Below, in pieces: positions 1 to 8,957 of a stretch of 64,000 bases of DNA (positions are counted from its first letter, which is position 1; every line of letters starts with the position of its first letter). The notes beneath the pieces were generated by a model, which saw only the letters and a list, made by a program, of their open reading frames with translations, made no database searches and was not told the origin of the DNA. The position numbers and the translations under genes were made by a program. Source of the stretch: Microscilla marina ATCC 23134 (GTDB lineage Bacteria; Bacteroidota; Bacteroidia; Cytophagales; Microscillaceae); assembly GCF_000169175.1 (NCBI RefSeq), contig NZ_AAWS01000007.1, forward strand, positions 217,001-281,000. The letters are read 5' to 3'.

Positions 1-2
1 AC

Positions 3-3000
3 AAATACCATCAGTTGATCAAAGAATGGGCAACCAAAGGAGGTTTTACCCAAGAACAACAGGTAAAGGGCAAAGCCTTGTTGATCAGAGAAAGCAAAGG
101 CTTGCGGGTCATTGTAAAAAACAATGAAGCCAAGCTCAACAATGGCAGTGCAAACTTACCCGAAGTATTGGCAAAAGCCATTGTAGACAAGTATGACGTT
201 CTAAGGTTTGAGTTTAAACTCAACGACCAAAAACTAAAAGAATACCTCGATAAACACCAGGCAGGTGCCACCAAAAAGAGTTTTAAGGATGCACAAGACC
301 TGAAAAAAGATGTGCTGATAACCCTGTTTGCCCAAAATTCTAAAAGAGCAGAGGCGCTTCATTGGCAAACCAAGGAAGACAAAGCCTGTTTTGACTTGCT
401 TAAGCAAGCAAAAGTGCCCGCACAATTTACCAATCCAAAGAACTATCAATACCGCTATAATTTTAAGAAAGGTGCCATAATATCGATCAAGCCTTTTCTT
501 GTAAAGGAATTATCCCAGGCGAAGAAATGGGAGGCCTACCTTGGCTACGAGCTGAATTCTAACAAAACTGCTTTGTCAGAGGCAGTATATAAAATTAATT
601 ATGACAAGGCGAAGTCTCCTTATCATTTACGTTTTGAGCCAAACTTTGCCAGTTTGAAAAAATACAAACTCAAGGCAGCCACCAACAAAATATATGAGAA
701 AATAACGGGTGGGCATAAAAACAAGAAAATAGCTGGGGCATTCTTTGCCAAAGAGCAACTAAAGAGTGTTTTTGATAAGTTGGCGAGGGTGCACATTACT
801 GAAGACGATTATGAAACCCGTATGAAGGGGATATTCAATGCAGATGCCACTGCTCAACACCTGACATTTGACATACAAAAAATGCTGGTGTTTTATCACA
901 AAGACCAAGGCATTGGTGTGGGCAAAGCACAAGAGATCAAGGTGTCTAAACGAATGAGTAAAGGTGCCAATGAAGTGACTTATGTAGCAAAGGTTGAGGA
1001 CATTACTATCGCCAAACTCACCCATAAAAAAGGCAATGGTGGAATCATACGTTTTACTGAGCTTTTTCAAAATAAACAATTGTGTTTATACAAACCGAAA
1101 GAAGCCTTTAAAAAGCTGTATGAGGAAGCAACCAAACAAGCAAAATCAGACAATATACCCCTTAGCACTCTTGCCATCAACACCAAAGTAGAAGGCAAAC
1201 CCAATCCATACTTATCTATGGTCAAAGATTGGGGTCAAACCCAAGGCTTCACCAAAAAAGTAGAAGAAAATGCAGGCTTGGAGATTAGGCTGTATAAAGA
1301 CCCACAAAAGCCTGTAATACTGGTAGAGAACGCTACCCAAACGAATAAAAATGAGTTTGTGGCAGTGATGAAGTATGGAGGCACAGTGCTTAAGGATAAA
1401 AATACCAAGAAAGTAATATTTGCCAAGGCGAAGATTAAAACTGTAGGATTTGAGCAAAAAGATATACTTGACGTCAACTTTGATAAAAATCTTCAAAAGC
1501 TATTAAGCGACAATAAAGTGAAGCATAAAAAGTACTTAGACAATATTCAGCAACTCAAAGCTGATATATTAACTGAGTTACTCAAGAAAGCAAACAGTAG
1601 TCGTTACAAAGCGGTAAGCCTGGGTAAAGATTATAAGTTTGTAAAGTTGTGGGCATCAAGCGCTACGTCCTCCCGACTTAAGTACTTTCATAAGTTTTCT
1701 GAAGATAATAAGTCAGCCAAAGGAGAAGCTTGGCTGTCGCCGAATCAGTATGTATTAGAGAAAAACAACACAGATGCTACCGATGTGGTTTGGTTGGTAT
1801 CGAAGGGAAATGATATTAAAAACCCTGGAACTAAGACCACCGAGTTAGGAAGCGTTGGTTATGATAGAAGTAAAACCATGCTGGTTTTTAAGGATATCAA
1901 AGGGTGGGACATCGAAGGTTTTAAGACAGTCTTAAAGCATGTAAATAACCCAACCAAGGTGGATAGCCATACCGTAAATGTGATAACCATCCGCAGAGAA
2001 AACTTAGATAATGCAGGAAATGCGAAAAGTACTTTTGTGGGTTGGGTAAAAAAACAGCGATATAAATATCAATATGGGCTAGTCATTAAACGGGGCAATA
2101 ATCACGTAGCTACCAACGTGGTACAGTCCCCCAAATACTACCTGCAAAAACTTACAGGTTATGCTAAACTACTGAGGTTACTATTCAGGAAGAAGGCAGC
2201 TGTACCCAAAGATGTACAAGCCTATGCTTTTATGAATAAGCCTTCTTTAGTGTTTCAAAACAATGGAACCTCGTTAGATGAGAAGGAATGGTCAGTAGTG
2301 TTGGGTCATGTCATACCCAGAAGCAACCAGGTGAGTTTTAAAACTACTGGGCTTACCTTTAGGTTTAGTTTCTTAGACGGCGGCGAAACTATCCACTTTT
2401 TGAGTGAAACCAAAAAAGACAAAAAACAGGGAATATATAACCTAAACAAGTTTTCGTACGATGCATCGTTCAAAGATGCCATGAAAAAGTTGTTTGAGGG
2501 GGCTGGCTTAAAACCTTATATGGCCAATGTAGCACAGGTTTCGTTCAACAGCAAATCAGTAAGCAACATCATTCTCAAATTAGAAAAAGAAGGAAGCAAC
2601 GACGAGAACCGAAAGAGGGAGTACTTTAAAAACAATATCAATATTATAGCCAAGTGGGTAATAGAAGGGCAAGACCTGATCAAAGAAAGGGAGAAATATG
2701 TGGTGGTTTCAGAAGGCAGCGATCGGGTTACGCTTGCTACCCAACCCTGTTTTCCAGCGGGTACTGTCATCAAAACCAAGCAGGGTCATAAACCCATTGA
2801 GCAAATCACCCCTCAAGACAGTGTATATGCCCGCAACATTCGCACGGGCAAAGTAGCGTTACAGCCTGTAGTGCACACCACCCAAAAAACAGCCCAACGG
2901 CTGATAAAAATTTATGCCCAAGGCAAGCTCCTGAGCCAACCTACCCCCAACCACCGCTTTTATTTGGGCGCCTCCGAAGCCAGTGCCGGGCGTTGGGTAG

Positions 3001-5210
3001 CCGCCGAAAACCTTCAGCCTGGCGATAGCTTGTGGCTGTTTAATCAACGAAAAATAGCCATTGATAGCCTCATAAAAGTAGATACTACAGTAAAGGTATA
3101 CAATTTTGAAGTAGCCAACTTTCATACTTACTATGTGGGCAAGCAAAGTGTATTGGTGCACAACGATTGTGGCAACTTGCCTGAATTTTTGGTAAAGGTT
3201 CAGCAATTGGGGACCGATGCTGCCCGCAAACTGATACAACAGGCAAACATTGCTTCTAAAAAGTTAATCACTGCCCCCAAAGTATCTACCAAAATTACCC
3301 TGGAGCAAACCAAGGTGAAGATAATGCTTGCCACAGGAAAAAGCACAGGCAAATTAGAGCAGATGACCAGTTGGCGTTATAAAGGAAAAGCAAACGTGAA
3401 TCTGGCAAACAAATGGGCAAAGGTCTTGGATAAAACATACCTGGGAGATAATCCAAAATACGATGCTCGAAACGAATCCGTTGGCATTGGTGTAACTCCT
3501 TACAATGAGAAATATTTGTTGGCAATTCACCGTGATCTATTGTTCAGTCATATACTTGGGCACAAGGGAGTTAATAAGAACAAAAATGGAATTCATTGTT
3601 TGTTGTTTCCCATCATCCCCGATCCTAATGCCAATGGGGTCTTGTCGTCTCAAGCAAGGAAATTGTTAAAGCCCTTGATAGCTAAGCTAAAGCCCGCGCT
3701 AAAAAAGCTTGAGCCGCGTAAAAAGTCACTATTGGGTAGCCCTGTTAACTATTTACCTATAGCCAGAGAGGGCAGCAAAATTTCCCCCCGCCCTCGTACA
3801 TATTTTAAGTACAGTCATTTTCTAGAAGAGGCACTGGAAGCGATTACCAACAAATACAAAGACTCCAAAACAGGAAAGATAAAGGCTACTCCAGAGAACA
3901 TTAAAAAGGAATTTGAACACCTAATCCAACAAGCACGTGCCTATTTTGGTAATAAAGCCTTTGCGGGTTTTGTCAACGCAGGCGATGCCCGCAAACGCAT
4001 TGGTCCCAGTGAGCAGATTATCAGTAACTGGTCAGCAAAGTACAAACCGCTTGCTGGAGAACTTGAGGCAGTAACCTACCATATGATTGAATTGGGCATT
4101 GATGTATTTTTCAAAAGCGCCCCCAAGCCTAAATTTAGCCTTACAAAGCTGGCCTCAACCAAGACACTGGAGGAAGCAGGCATTGCCCGTGCGTTGCAAA
4201 ACCAAGAATTTAGAAAGGTTGCCCAACAATTGTATGACAAAGTGTGGATTAGTAAGGCTAAAGGGTATAAGCTTGTTAAAGGAGACAAAAAACAAGAAAC
4301 TTTATTAAAAAGGCTGTTGAGGGTTTATTTATTACAAGATTTGTTTGTGGAGGATACAAGAAGCAGAAGTAGTTTTGGAACAATTCTTAGGAAGATGACT
4401 ATACAGTCTTCTAGTGATAAGTTGGGAGGGAAGTTTGTTGAAGGGTCTAATATATTGTTTATCAATGGTTTAAAAAACCTTGCTATAAATAACTTGACTG
4501 ATATTGAAATCTTATGTGGTGGTTTAAGAGTTTTGCCGGTGGCAAAAGCAGCTATTAAATATCGTATTCAAAATGGGAATAGAATTAATAATAACTTAAA
4601 AGGGTCAAAATTTAGTACTTGGAATAGCCATAAAAATAGTTTATGGGATCAGGTAATCAAGAAAAAAGCAGGAGAGTACGAGGTACAGCCTGGTTGGGTA
4701 GTGTATGGATTGCAAGGGAGTAATTCGAGTAGCAAAATTACCCGTACCCGTCGTCCTATAGGTACTTCGGGCAAGAACATTTCGCTCGCAAATGTGCAAA
4801 AATATGTGTTAGACAATGACCCCGAAACAGCCCTGTATTGTGTATACAAAGGTGATAACCCCACTAAAGATGCCGAGGGGGAGTTAATCAAAGAGTTGAT
4901 TCTGATTGAAGGGCTTAAGTTTAGTGAGCTGAACGATATGGAAAAAGATTTTATTTTTAAAACCTCTGGCGCCAAACAAAAAATGCTGCCCATGCACGAA
5001 GCATCCTGGTGGAATACCCAGCTCACCCTCAGGATAAAAAACACGGCAGGGCGCAGAACCATACAATTCTTGTATGGTGCAAGTGGAGTGCTTGCCACCT
5101 TGCACTATTCGGCTCGTTTTAAGCCGGGCAAACCTTTGCCTTGGTGGGCAAATTACCTTAAGGAAAAGACAGAATGGTTAATTAGTAATTGGGATATCCT
5201 GCCTTGGTGA
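3..5210 (+). CDS. Polymorphic-toxin-like giant protein with pretoxin HINT domain (5' end outside window)
   Basis: The frame is open from the first bases, so the gene begins upstream; 1731 residues are counted here from a TTG at 15. Two diverged copies of a ~400-residue module are visible: the first starts around residue 1 (IKEWATKGGFT) and the second around residue 402 (MVKDWGQTQGFT). A HINT self-cleaving domain follows, from Cys912 (CFPAGTVIKT) to His1049-Asn1050 (YYVGKQSVLVHN). Hedgehog/intein-type HINT domains of this 'pretoxin' kind release C-terminal toxin tips in Bacteroidota and other polymorphic toxins. About 680 residues follow the HINT, far longer than one usual toxin tip; I recognise no catalytic family in them. 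The last 76 codons (from 4983) are the element reiterated four times downstream. The candidate partner LRR gene lies convergently 167 bp downstream. The toxin role is inferred from the HINT and the layout; no export signal can be seen because the start is missing. Confidence 0.8.
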   Translation, partial: KYHQLIKEWATKGGFTQEQQVKGKALLIRESKGLRVIVKNNEAKLNNGSANLPEVLAKAIVDKYDVLRFEFKLNDQKLKEYLDKHQAGATKKSFKDAQDLKKDVLITLFAQNSKRAEALHWQTKEDKACFDLLKQAKVPAQFTNPKNYQYRYNFKKGAIISIKPFLVKELSQAKKWEAYLGYELNSNKTALSEAVYKINYDKAKSPYHLRFEPNFASLKKYKLKAATNKIYEKITGGHKNKKIAGAFFAKEQLKSVFDKLARVHITEDDYETRMKGIFNADATAQHLTFDIQKMLVFYHKDQGIGVGKAQEIKVSKRMSKGANEVTYVAKVEDITIAKLTHKKGNGGIIRFTELFQNKQLCLYKPKEAFKKLYEEATKQAKSDNIPLSTLAINTKVEGKPNPYLSMVKDWGQTQGFTKKVEENAGLEIRLYKDPQKPVILVENATQTNKNEFVAVMKYGGTVLKDKNTKKVIFAKAKIKTVGFEQKDILDVNFDKNLQKLLSDNKVKHKKYLDNIQQLKADILTELLKKANSSRYKAVSLGKDYKFVKLWASSATSSRLKYFHKFSEDNKSAKGEAWLSPNQYVLEKNNTDATDVVWLVSKGNDIKNPGTKTTELGSVGYDRSKTMLVFKDIKGWDIEGFKTVLKHVNNPTKVDSHTVNVITIRRENLDNAGNAKSTFVGWVKKQRYKYQYGLVIKRGNNHVATNVVQSPKYYLQKLTGYAKLLRLLFRKKAAVPKDVQAYAFMNKPSLVFQNNGTSLDEKEWSVVLGHVIPRSNQVSFKTTGLTFRFSFLDGGETIHFLSETKKDKKQGIYNLNKFSYDASFKDAMKKLFEGAGLKPYMANVAQVSFNSKSVSNIILKLEKEGSNDENRKREYFKNNINIIAKWVIEGQDLIKEREKYVVVSEGSDRVTLATQPCFPAGTVIKTKQGHKPIEQITPQDSVYARNIRTGKVALQPVVHTTQKTAQRLIKIYAQGKLLSQPTPNHRFYLGASEASAGRWVAAENLQPGDSLWLFNQRKIAIDSLIKVDTTVKVYNFEVANFHTYYVGKQSVLVHNDCGNLPEFLVKVQQLGTDAARKLIQQANIASKKLITAPKVSTKITLEQTKVKIMLATGKSTGKLEQMTSWRYKGKANVNLANKWAKVLDKTYLGDNPKYDARNESVGIGVTPYNEKYLLAIHRDLLFSHILGHKGVNKNKNGIHCLLFPIIPDPNANGVLSSQARKLLKPLIAKLKPALKKLEPRKKSLLGSPVNYLPIAREGSKISPRPRTYFKYSHFLEEALEAITNKYKDSKTGKIKATPENIKKEFEHLIQQARAYFGNKAFAGFVNAGDARKRIGPSEQIISNWSAKYKPLAGELEAVTYHMIELGIDVFFKSAPKPKFSLTKLASTKTLEEAGIARALQNQEFRKVAQQLYDKVWISKAKGYKLVKGDKKQETLLKRLLRVYLLQDLFVEDTRSRSSFGTILRKMTIQSSSDKLGGKFVEGSNILFINGLKNLAINNLTDIEILCGGLRVLPVAKAAIKYRIQNGNRINNNLKGSKFSTWNSHKNSLWDQVIKKKAGEYEVQPGWVVYGLQGSNSSSKITRTRRPIGTSGKNISLANVQKYVLDNDPETALYCVYKGDNPTKDAEGELIKELILIEGLKFSELNDMEKDFIFKTSGAKQKMLPMHEASWWNTQLTLRIKNTAGRRTIQFLYGASGVLATLHYSARFKPGKPLPWWANYLKEKTEWLISNWDILPW

Positions 5211-5377
5211 TACTCAAGGGTAATCATAGCATTGTATTTATGATTTTAATTTAGGGACGAGAAAGTGGTAGCTTTTTGATATTATTTTCATTTTAGAACA
5301 AGGTAGTTTTGATTGATTAGCTATAGGTGTTATGGAGTTTTTATAATGGATTTAGTCTGTGATTACCTGGAGTTTGA

Positions 5378-6190
5378 TTAAATTATGATTTCTGTGTTGG
5401 GTAGCCACTCTGAAAGCTGTGCTTTAAGAGTCTTTGGCAAATTAGTACCTCGTAAATATAATGATTTTAGGTTTTCTAACTGATTTATTTTGGGAGATAT
5501 GCTTTGTATGGGATTTCCTGTTAGATTAAGTTTTGTTAATGCTTTTAAGTTGCTTATTGAGGGGGGGACTGTTTGTATTCCATTTCTCATAAGCCCTAAT
5601 TCAGAGAGCTGAGGTAGTTGACAGACTTCCAAAGGAAAGGTGCCATAATGTAGATCGTTTAGTTCTAACTTTTTTAACTTTTTTAGTTTATTGATGTGTT
5701 TTGGTATTTTGTCAATATTGCTTTGGGTAAGTATTAATTCTTGTAGGTTTGTCAAGCGAGAAATTACTTCTGGAAATTCGTTGTCAACAACAACACTTAA
5801 GGTTTTTAAGCTTTTAAGGTTTTCAAATTCTGGAGGAATTGTTTGTAACCTTCCTTGAATAAGATAGAAAACTTCTAAATTTTGACATTGGCCTATTTGT
5901 GTTGGAATAGAATGATTTTTGGGTGATTCTACGCTCATTTCTTTTGTGTTCAAAATGATTTCCTCCATGTCTTCCAACCCATGCTCCCAACAGTGAAAAG
6001 GATACCTATGTGCTAGGAATTCTTTTAACTCATCGGGAGTCCCATTTTTTTTCATGCTTTTAAATACCTTATCTAAATCCTTTTGCCATTTTTTATCGGC
6101 CTTTTCTTCATAGTCATCGTATATGCTCGAATCTCGGTCAAGCACCAGACTTATTTTTTCTACCCTGCTTTTTCTATTAAATAGTCCCAT
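5378..6190 (-). CDS. LRR protein 1 of the array, candidate partner/immunity protein of the giant toxin
   Basis: 270 residues starting at MGLFNRKS, the start shared by all paralogs; a longer frame reading back through the neighbouring tail is only the antisense of that tail. Residues 1 to ~80 form a charged, conserved helical module with the signature KKNGTPDELKEFL and PFHCWEHGLEDMEEI. About seven ~23-residue leucine-rich repeats follow (pattern IPxxIxxLxxLxxLxLxxN), then a cap ending LPNTEI. There is no signal peptide or membrane helix, so it is probably cytoplasmic, as an immunity protein would be. It faces the toxin gene 3' end to 3' end, which is not the usual co-directional immunity arrangement. 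LRR solenoids bind proteins; the immunity role is inference. Confidence 0.85.
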   Translation of the reverse strand: MGLFNRKSRVEKISLVLDRDSSIYDDYEEKADKKWQKDLDKVFKSMKKNGTPDELKEFLAHRYPFHCWEHGLEDMEEIILNTKEMSVESPKNHSIPTQIGQCQNLEVFYLIQGRLQTIPPEFENLKSLKTLSVVVDNEFPEVISRLTNLQELILTQSNIDKIPKHINKLKKLKKLELNDLHYGTFPLEVCQLPQLSELGLMRNGIQTVPPSISNLKALTKLNLTGNPIQSISPKINQLENLKSLYLRGTNLPKTLKAQLSEWLPNTEIII

Positions 6191-6245
6191 GAGGTGTGTT
6201 TTTTTAAGGATAAGTTTAAGCAAAAAAAAGGGGAAATCAAAAAAA

Positions 6246-6473
6246 ATGTTGCCTATGCACGAGGCATCTTGGTGGAACACCCAGCTCACCCTTAGGATAA
6301 AAAACACGGCAGGGCGCAGAACCATACAATTCTTGTATGGTGCAAGTGGAGTGCTGGCTACCTTGCACTATTCGGCTCGTTTTAAGCCGGGTAAACCTTT
6401 ACCTTGGTGGGCAAACTACCTTAAGGAAAAAACAGAGTGGTTGATTAGTAATTGGGACTTGTTGCCTTGGTAA
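6246..6473 (+). CDS. Detached toxin-tail ORF, copy 2
   Basis: 75 residues from ATG 6246, almost identical to the last 75 residues of the giant toxin (MLPMHEASWWNTQ... ending SNWDLLPW). Compared by eye with the toxin's own tail, about 16 codons differ but only one changes the amino acid (Ile to Leu near the end), a strong sign of selection on the peptide. An AGGGGAAA stretch sits 11-18 bases before the ATG and could act as a ribosome-binding site. The frame continues upstream over the start of LRR 1 but matches nothing there. The 5' edge of homology is the A-run just before the ATG. It is either a free small protein or a recombination cassette that can replace the toxin tip. Confidence 0.6.
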   Translation: MLPMHEASWWNTQLTLRIKNTAGRRTIQFLYGASGVLATLHYSARFKPGKPLPWWANYLKEKTEWLISNWDLLPW

Positions 6474-6530
6474 TGTTTGATAGTTTTTGTTGTATTATGT
6501 TTGTAGCTTTAGGTTGGTGATTGAGTTTCT

Positions 6531-6620
6531 AGAGTCTGTTCAGGAACTGTGTCAAAAAAATATAAAGCACTGATAATTAATATGCATTTTTTGAAATAGC
6601 ACAGTTTACTGAACACTCTC
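6531..6620. mobile_element. Small inverted-repeat element, family B copy 1
   Basis: About 90 bp with imperfect terminal inverted repeats: the left end (GAGTCTGTTCAGGAACTGTG) pairs with the reverse of the right end (cacagtttactgaacactct). The core contains ACTGATAATTAAT. It lies between toxin tail 2 and the LRR 2 stop, and a related element occupies the same place in the next unit. It has no coding capacity and resembles a MITE; the parent transposon is not in this window. Confidence 0.5.
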
Positions 6621-6779
6621 AGTTTTTACAAAAAAAAATCAGTGGATGCCTTTATCTCTAGATTGGCTTAATGTTCAATGTTACTTGTGAAATAATTAAT
6701 ATGAGTTTGTTTCTTTACAAGAGTCAATGTTTTTATACCCTGTAGCTAGGCATTTCAGTATCCATACTTACCTTAACCA

Positions 6780-7589
6780 TTAAAAAATAATTGAAGCATT
6801 AGGTAAAGAGTTTCTTAGAAATTCCTTTTGTTCATTAGATAGATTGGCTTTCTTTAAACTTAGGTACTTAAGTTGTTTAAGCAAGCCAATGTTCATTGGA
6901 ATGTTGGTGATAGGATTATATGCAAGGTTTAATTCTTTTAGCTTGGTTAGATTGACGATAGATGATGGGATGGATGTTATGTTATTTCTAATTAATCCAA
7001 GCTTTTCTAAATTAGAAATCTGAGTAATCTCAACAGAGATTTCATCAATATTAGTATGATTGAGCTGTAATATTTTTAGTTGTTTTAATTCAGTTATTTT
7101 TGGATGAGGATTCCTAATAGTGCTATGGGTAAGTACAAGCTCTTCTAAACTTTCTAGTTTAACAATTACCTCAGGAAAATCGCCGTCGTAAACAATAGAT
7201 AGAACTTGTAGTTTGTTTAGTTTTTGAAGTTCTTCGGTAATACTATGTACTCTTCCATATATTACTAATGTGTTTAGGTTTATAAATTGACCTATTTCTG
7301 GTGGTATGTATCCTATCTCAGGTAAGTTAACTGCCATTTCTTGAGTGTTTATAATGGTTTCTTTCATGTCAGTGAGCCCGTATTGCCAGCAGTGAAAGGG
7401 ATAATGGTAGGCTAGAAGGCTTTTTAATTCATCGGGTGTTCCATTCTTTTTGAGATCTTTGAATGCCTTGTCAAAATCTTTCGTTATTTTTTTAATTTTC
7501 TTTTGGTCATACTCACGATGAATGTCTTCATGTTGTTTAATGGCTTCATGTATATACTCTACCCTACTTTTTCTATTAAATAGTCCCAT
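6780..7589 (-). CDS. LRR protein 2 of the array
   Basis: 269 residues from MGLFNRKSRVEY. Its N-terminal module is the most diverged of the five: residues ~14-50 read as a different, more basic helix (HEAIKQHEDIHREYDQKK) before the shared KKNGTPDEL and HCWQYGLTDMKE segments return. About seven LRRs follow, with the distinctive block VGYIPPEIGQF-like / YGRVHSITEEL / YDGDFPEVI that also appears in LRR 4. It ends LPNASIIF. It is cytoplasmic by absence of signals and faces toxin tail 2. The family assignment is firm; binding partner and function are unknown. Confidence 0.85.
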   Translation of the reverse strand: MGLFNRKSRVEYIHEAIKQHEDIHREYDQKKIKKITKDFDKAFKDLKKNGTPDELKSLLAYHYPFHCWQYGLTDMKETIINTQEMAVNLPEIGYIPPEIGQFINLNTLVIYGRVHSITEELQKLNKLQVLSIVYDGDFPEVIVKLESLEELVLTHSTIRNPHPKITELKQLKILQLNHTNIDEISVEITQISNLEKLGLIRNNITSIPSSIVNLTKLKELNLAYNPITNIPMNIGLLKQLKYLSLKKANLSNEQKEFLRNSLPNASIIF

Positions 7590-7644
7590 GAAGTGTGTTT
7601 TTTTAAGGATAAGTTTAAGCAAAAAAAAGGGGAAATCAAAAAAA

Positions 7645-7872
7645 ATGCTGCCTATGCACGAAGCATCTTGGTGGAACACTCAGCTCACCCTCAAGATAAA
7701 AAACACGGTAGGGCGCAGAACCATACAATTCTTGTATGGTGCAAGTGGAGTGCTTGCCACCTTACACTATTCGGCTCGTTTTAAGCCGGGTAAACCTTTA
7801 CCTTGGTGGGCAAACTACCTTAAGGAAAAAACAGAGTGGTTGATTAGCAACTGGGAGATATTGCCTTGGTAA
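7645..7872 (+). CDS. Detached toxin-tail ORF, copy 3
   Basis: 75 residues from ATG 7645. Relative to copy 2 it carries four substitutions (Arg to Lys in LTLKIKN, Ala to Val in NTVGRR, and Asp-Leu to Glu-Ile in the final SNWEILPW) against about nine silent changes. The 55-bp spacer before it, including AAGGGGAAATC, is nearly the same as that before copy 2, so these two units share a recent duplication. An upstream in-frame extension is antisense to LRR 2 and is not supported. Confidence 0.55.
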   Translation: MLPMHEASWWNTQLTLKIKNTVGRRTIQFLYGASGVLATLHYSARFKPGKPLPWWANYLKEKTEWLISNWEILPW

Positions 7873-7908
7873 TATTTGATTGTATTTTTTACAATATTTT
7901 GCTTATTA

Positions 7909-7998
7909 GGGAGTGTTCATTGAACTGTGCTTTTTGAAGAAATTAATACTGATAATCAATGAGTTAAAATTTATAGATACAATTTTTTGAACGCTCCC
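7909..7998. mobile_element. Small inverted-repeat element, family B copy 2
   Basis: About 90 bp starting GGGAGTGTTCATTGAACTGTG and ending ttgaacgctccc; the outer GGGAG(T/C)GTTCA is an inverted repeat. The core ACTGATAATCAAT matches the core of the element at 6531. It is in the same slot of the array unit (after the tail, before the LRR stop), so it may have been copied with the unit and then diverged. It has no ORF. Confidence 0.45.
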
Positions 7999-8085
7999 GC
8001 TTATTATTTTAGTCTGAGATTTTTGTATAAAAGAATGATATGTTTAAATTATTTAATTGAAAGGCTTATGTTCATTTTTTTGGTA

Positions 8086-8904
8086 TTAAAAGGTTATTAT
8101 TGCATTGGGCAATAGTTTTTTAATATCACTTTTTGTTGTGTTGGATATTTTAGTGTTTTGCATAGAAAGTTTATTCAGCAATTTAAGGTTCGCTATTTCC
8201 ACTGGAATTTTCTCAATGGGATTTCCAACTAGACTAAGTTTGACTAAATTAGTTAGCTTTTTAATTGTAGGAGGAATTTCTGTAATTTTATTCCCCATTA
8301 GGTTTAGTTCTCGCAAGCCTACTAAGTTTATAACAGCATTTGGAAATGATTCGTATCTAACATTGATTAAGTGTAATGTTTTTAGGTTTTTGAGGTTTTT
8401 AATAGTTTCTGGTGCCTCTTCCAAATGAAACCCTCCCATTAGCAACTCTTCTAGATTAGTTAACTTTGTAATACTATCTGGGAAATAATTAATAGGATTT
8501 CCCCCTAGAATTAATGTTTTTAAGTTTTGTAGTTTGCTTATTTCTTCTGGGATTGTGCCAATAGATTTATATGCTAAGTCTAGTGTTTCTAAATTGGTTA
8601 ATTCACCTATTCTGGTGGGGACCTGACCACTTTTTGGTAAATATGGACTTATTCTTGTCATATTCTGAACAATCTCTTCCATGTCTTCCAACCCATACTC
8701 CCAACAGTGAAAAGGATAACGATAAGCTAGAAATTCTTTTAACTCATCGGGTGTCCCATTTTTTTTCATGCCTTTAAATACCTTATCTAAATCCTTTTGC
8801 CATTTTTTATTGGTCTTTTCTTCATAGTCATCGTATATGCTCGAATCTCGGTCAAGCACCAGACTTATTTTTTCTACCCTACTTTTTCTATTAAATAGTC
8901 CCAT
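8086..8904 (-). CDS. LRR protein 3 of the array
   Basis: 272 residues from MGLFNRKSRVEKIS. Residues 1-75 match LRR 1 almost exactly (LVLDRDSSIYDDYEEK, KKNGTPDELKEFLAYRYPF), but from HCWEYGLEDMEEIVQNM onward the repeats are its own. The solenoid has more regular, classical spacing (IGTIPEEISKLQNLKTLILGGNPI), about eight repeats, ending LPNAIITF. The sharp change from near-identity to divergence at about residue 85 suggests exchange or relaxed versus diversifying selection along the gene. It faces tail copy 3. Confidence 0.85.
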   Translation of the reverse strand: MGLFNRKSRVEKISLVLDRDSSIYDDYEEKTNKKWQKDLDKVFKGMKKNGTPDELKEFLAYRYPFHCWEYGLEDMEEIVQNMTRISPYLPKSGQVPTRIGELTNLETLDLAYKSIGTIPEEISKLQNLKTLILGGNPINYFPDSITKLTNLEELLMGGFHLEEAPETIKNLKNLKTLHLINVRYESFPNAVINLVGLRELNLMGNKITEIPPTIKKLTNLVKLSLVGNPIEKIPVEIANLKLLNKLSMQNTKISNTTKSDIKKLLPNAIITF

Positions 8905-8957
8905 AGTATTTGTTTTTTAGAGGTAAGTTTAGGCAAAAAAGAGGGGAAGTCAAAAAA

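Noticed and set aside
6191-6325. Longer N-terminus for LRR 1 (and similar extensions of LRR 2 and LRR 5)
   Set aside because: For LRR 1 and 2 the extension is the antisense of the neighbouring toxin tail plus spacer, and for LRR 5 it is unrelated DNA; MGLFNRKS is the shared start of the paralogs.
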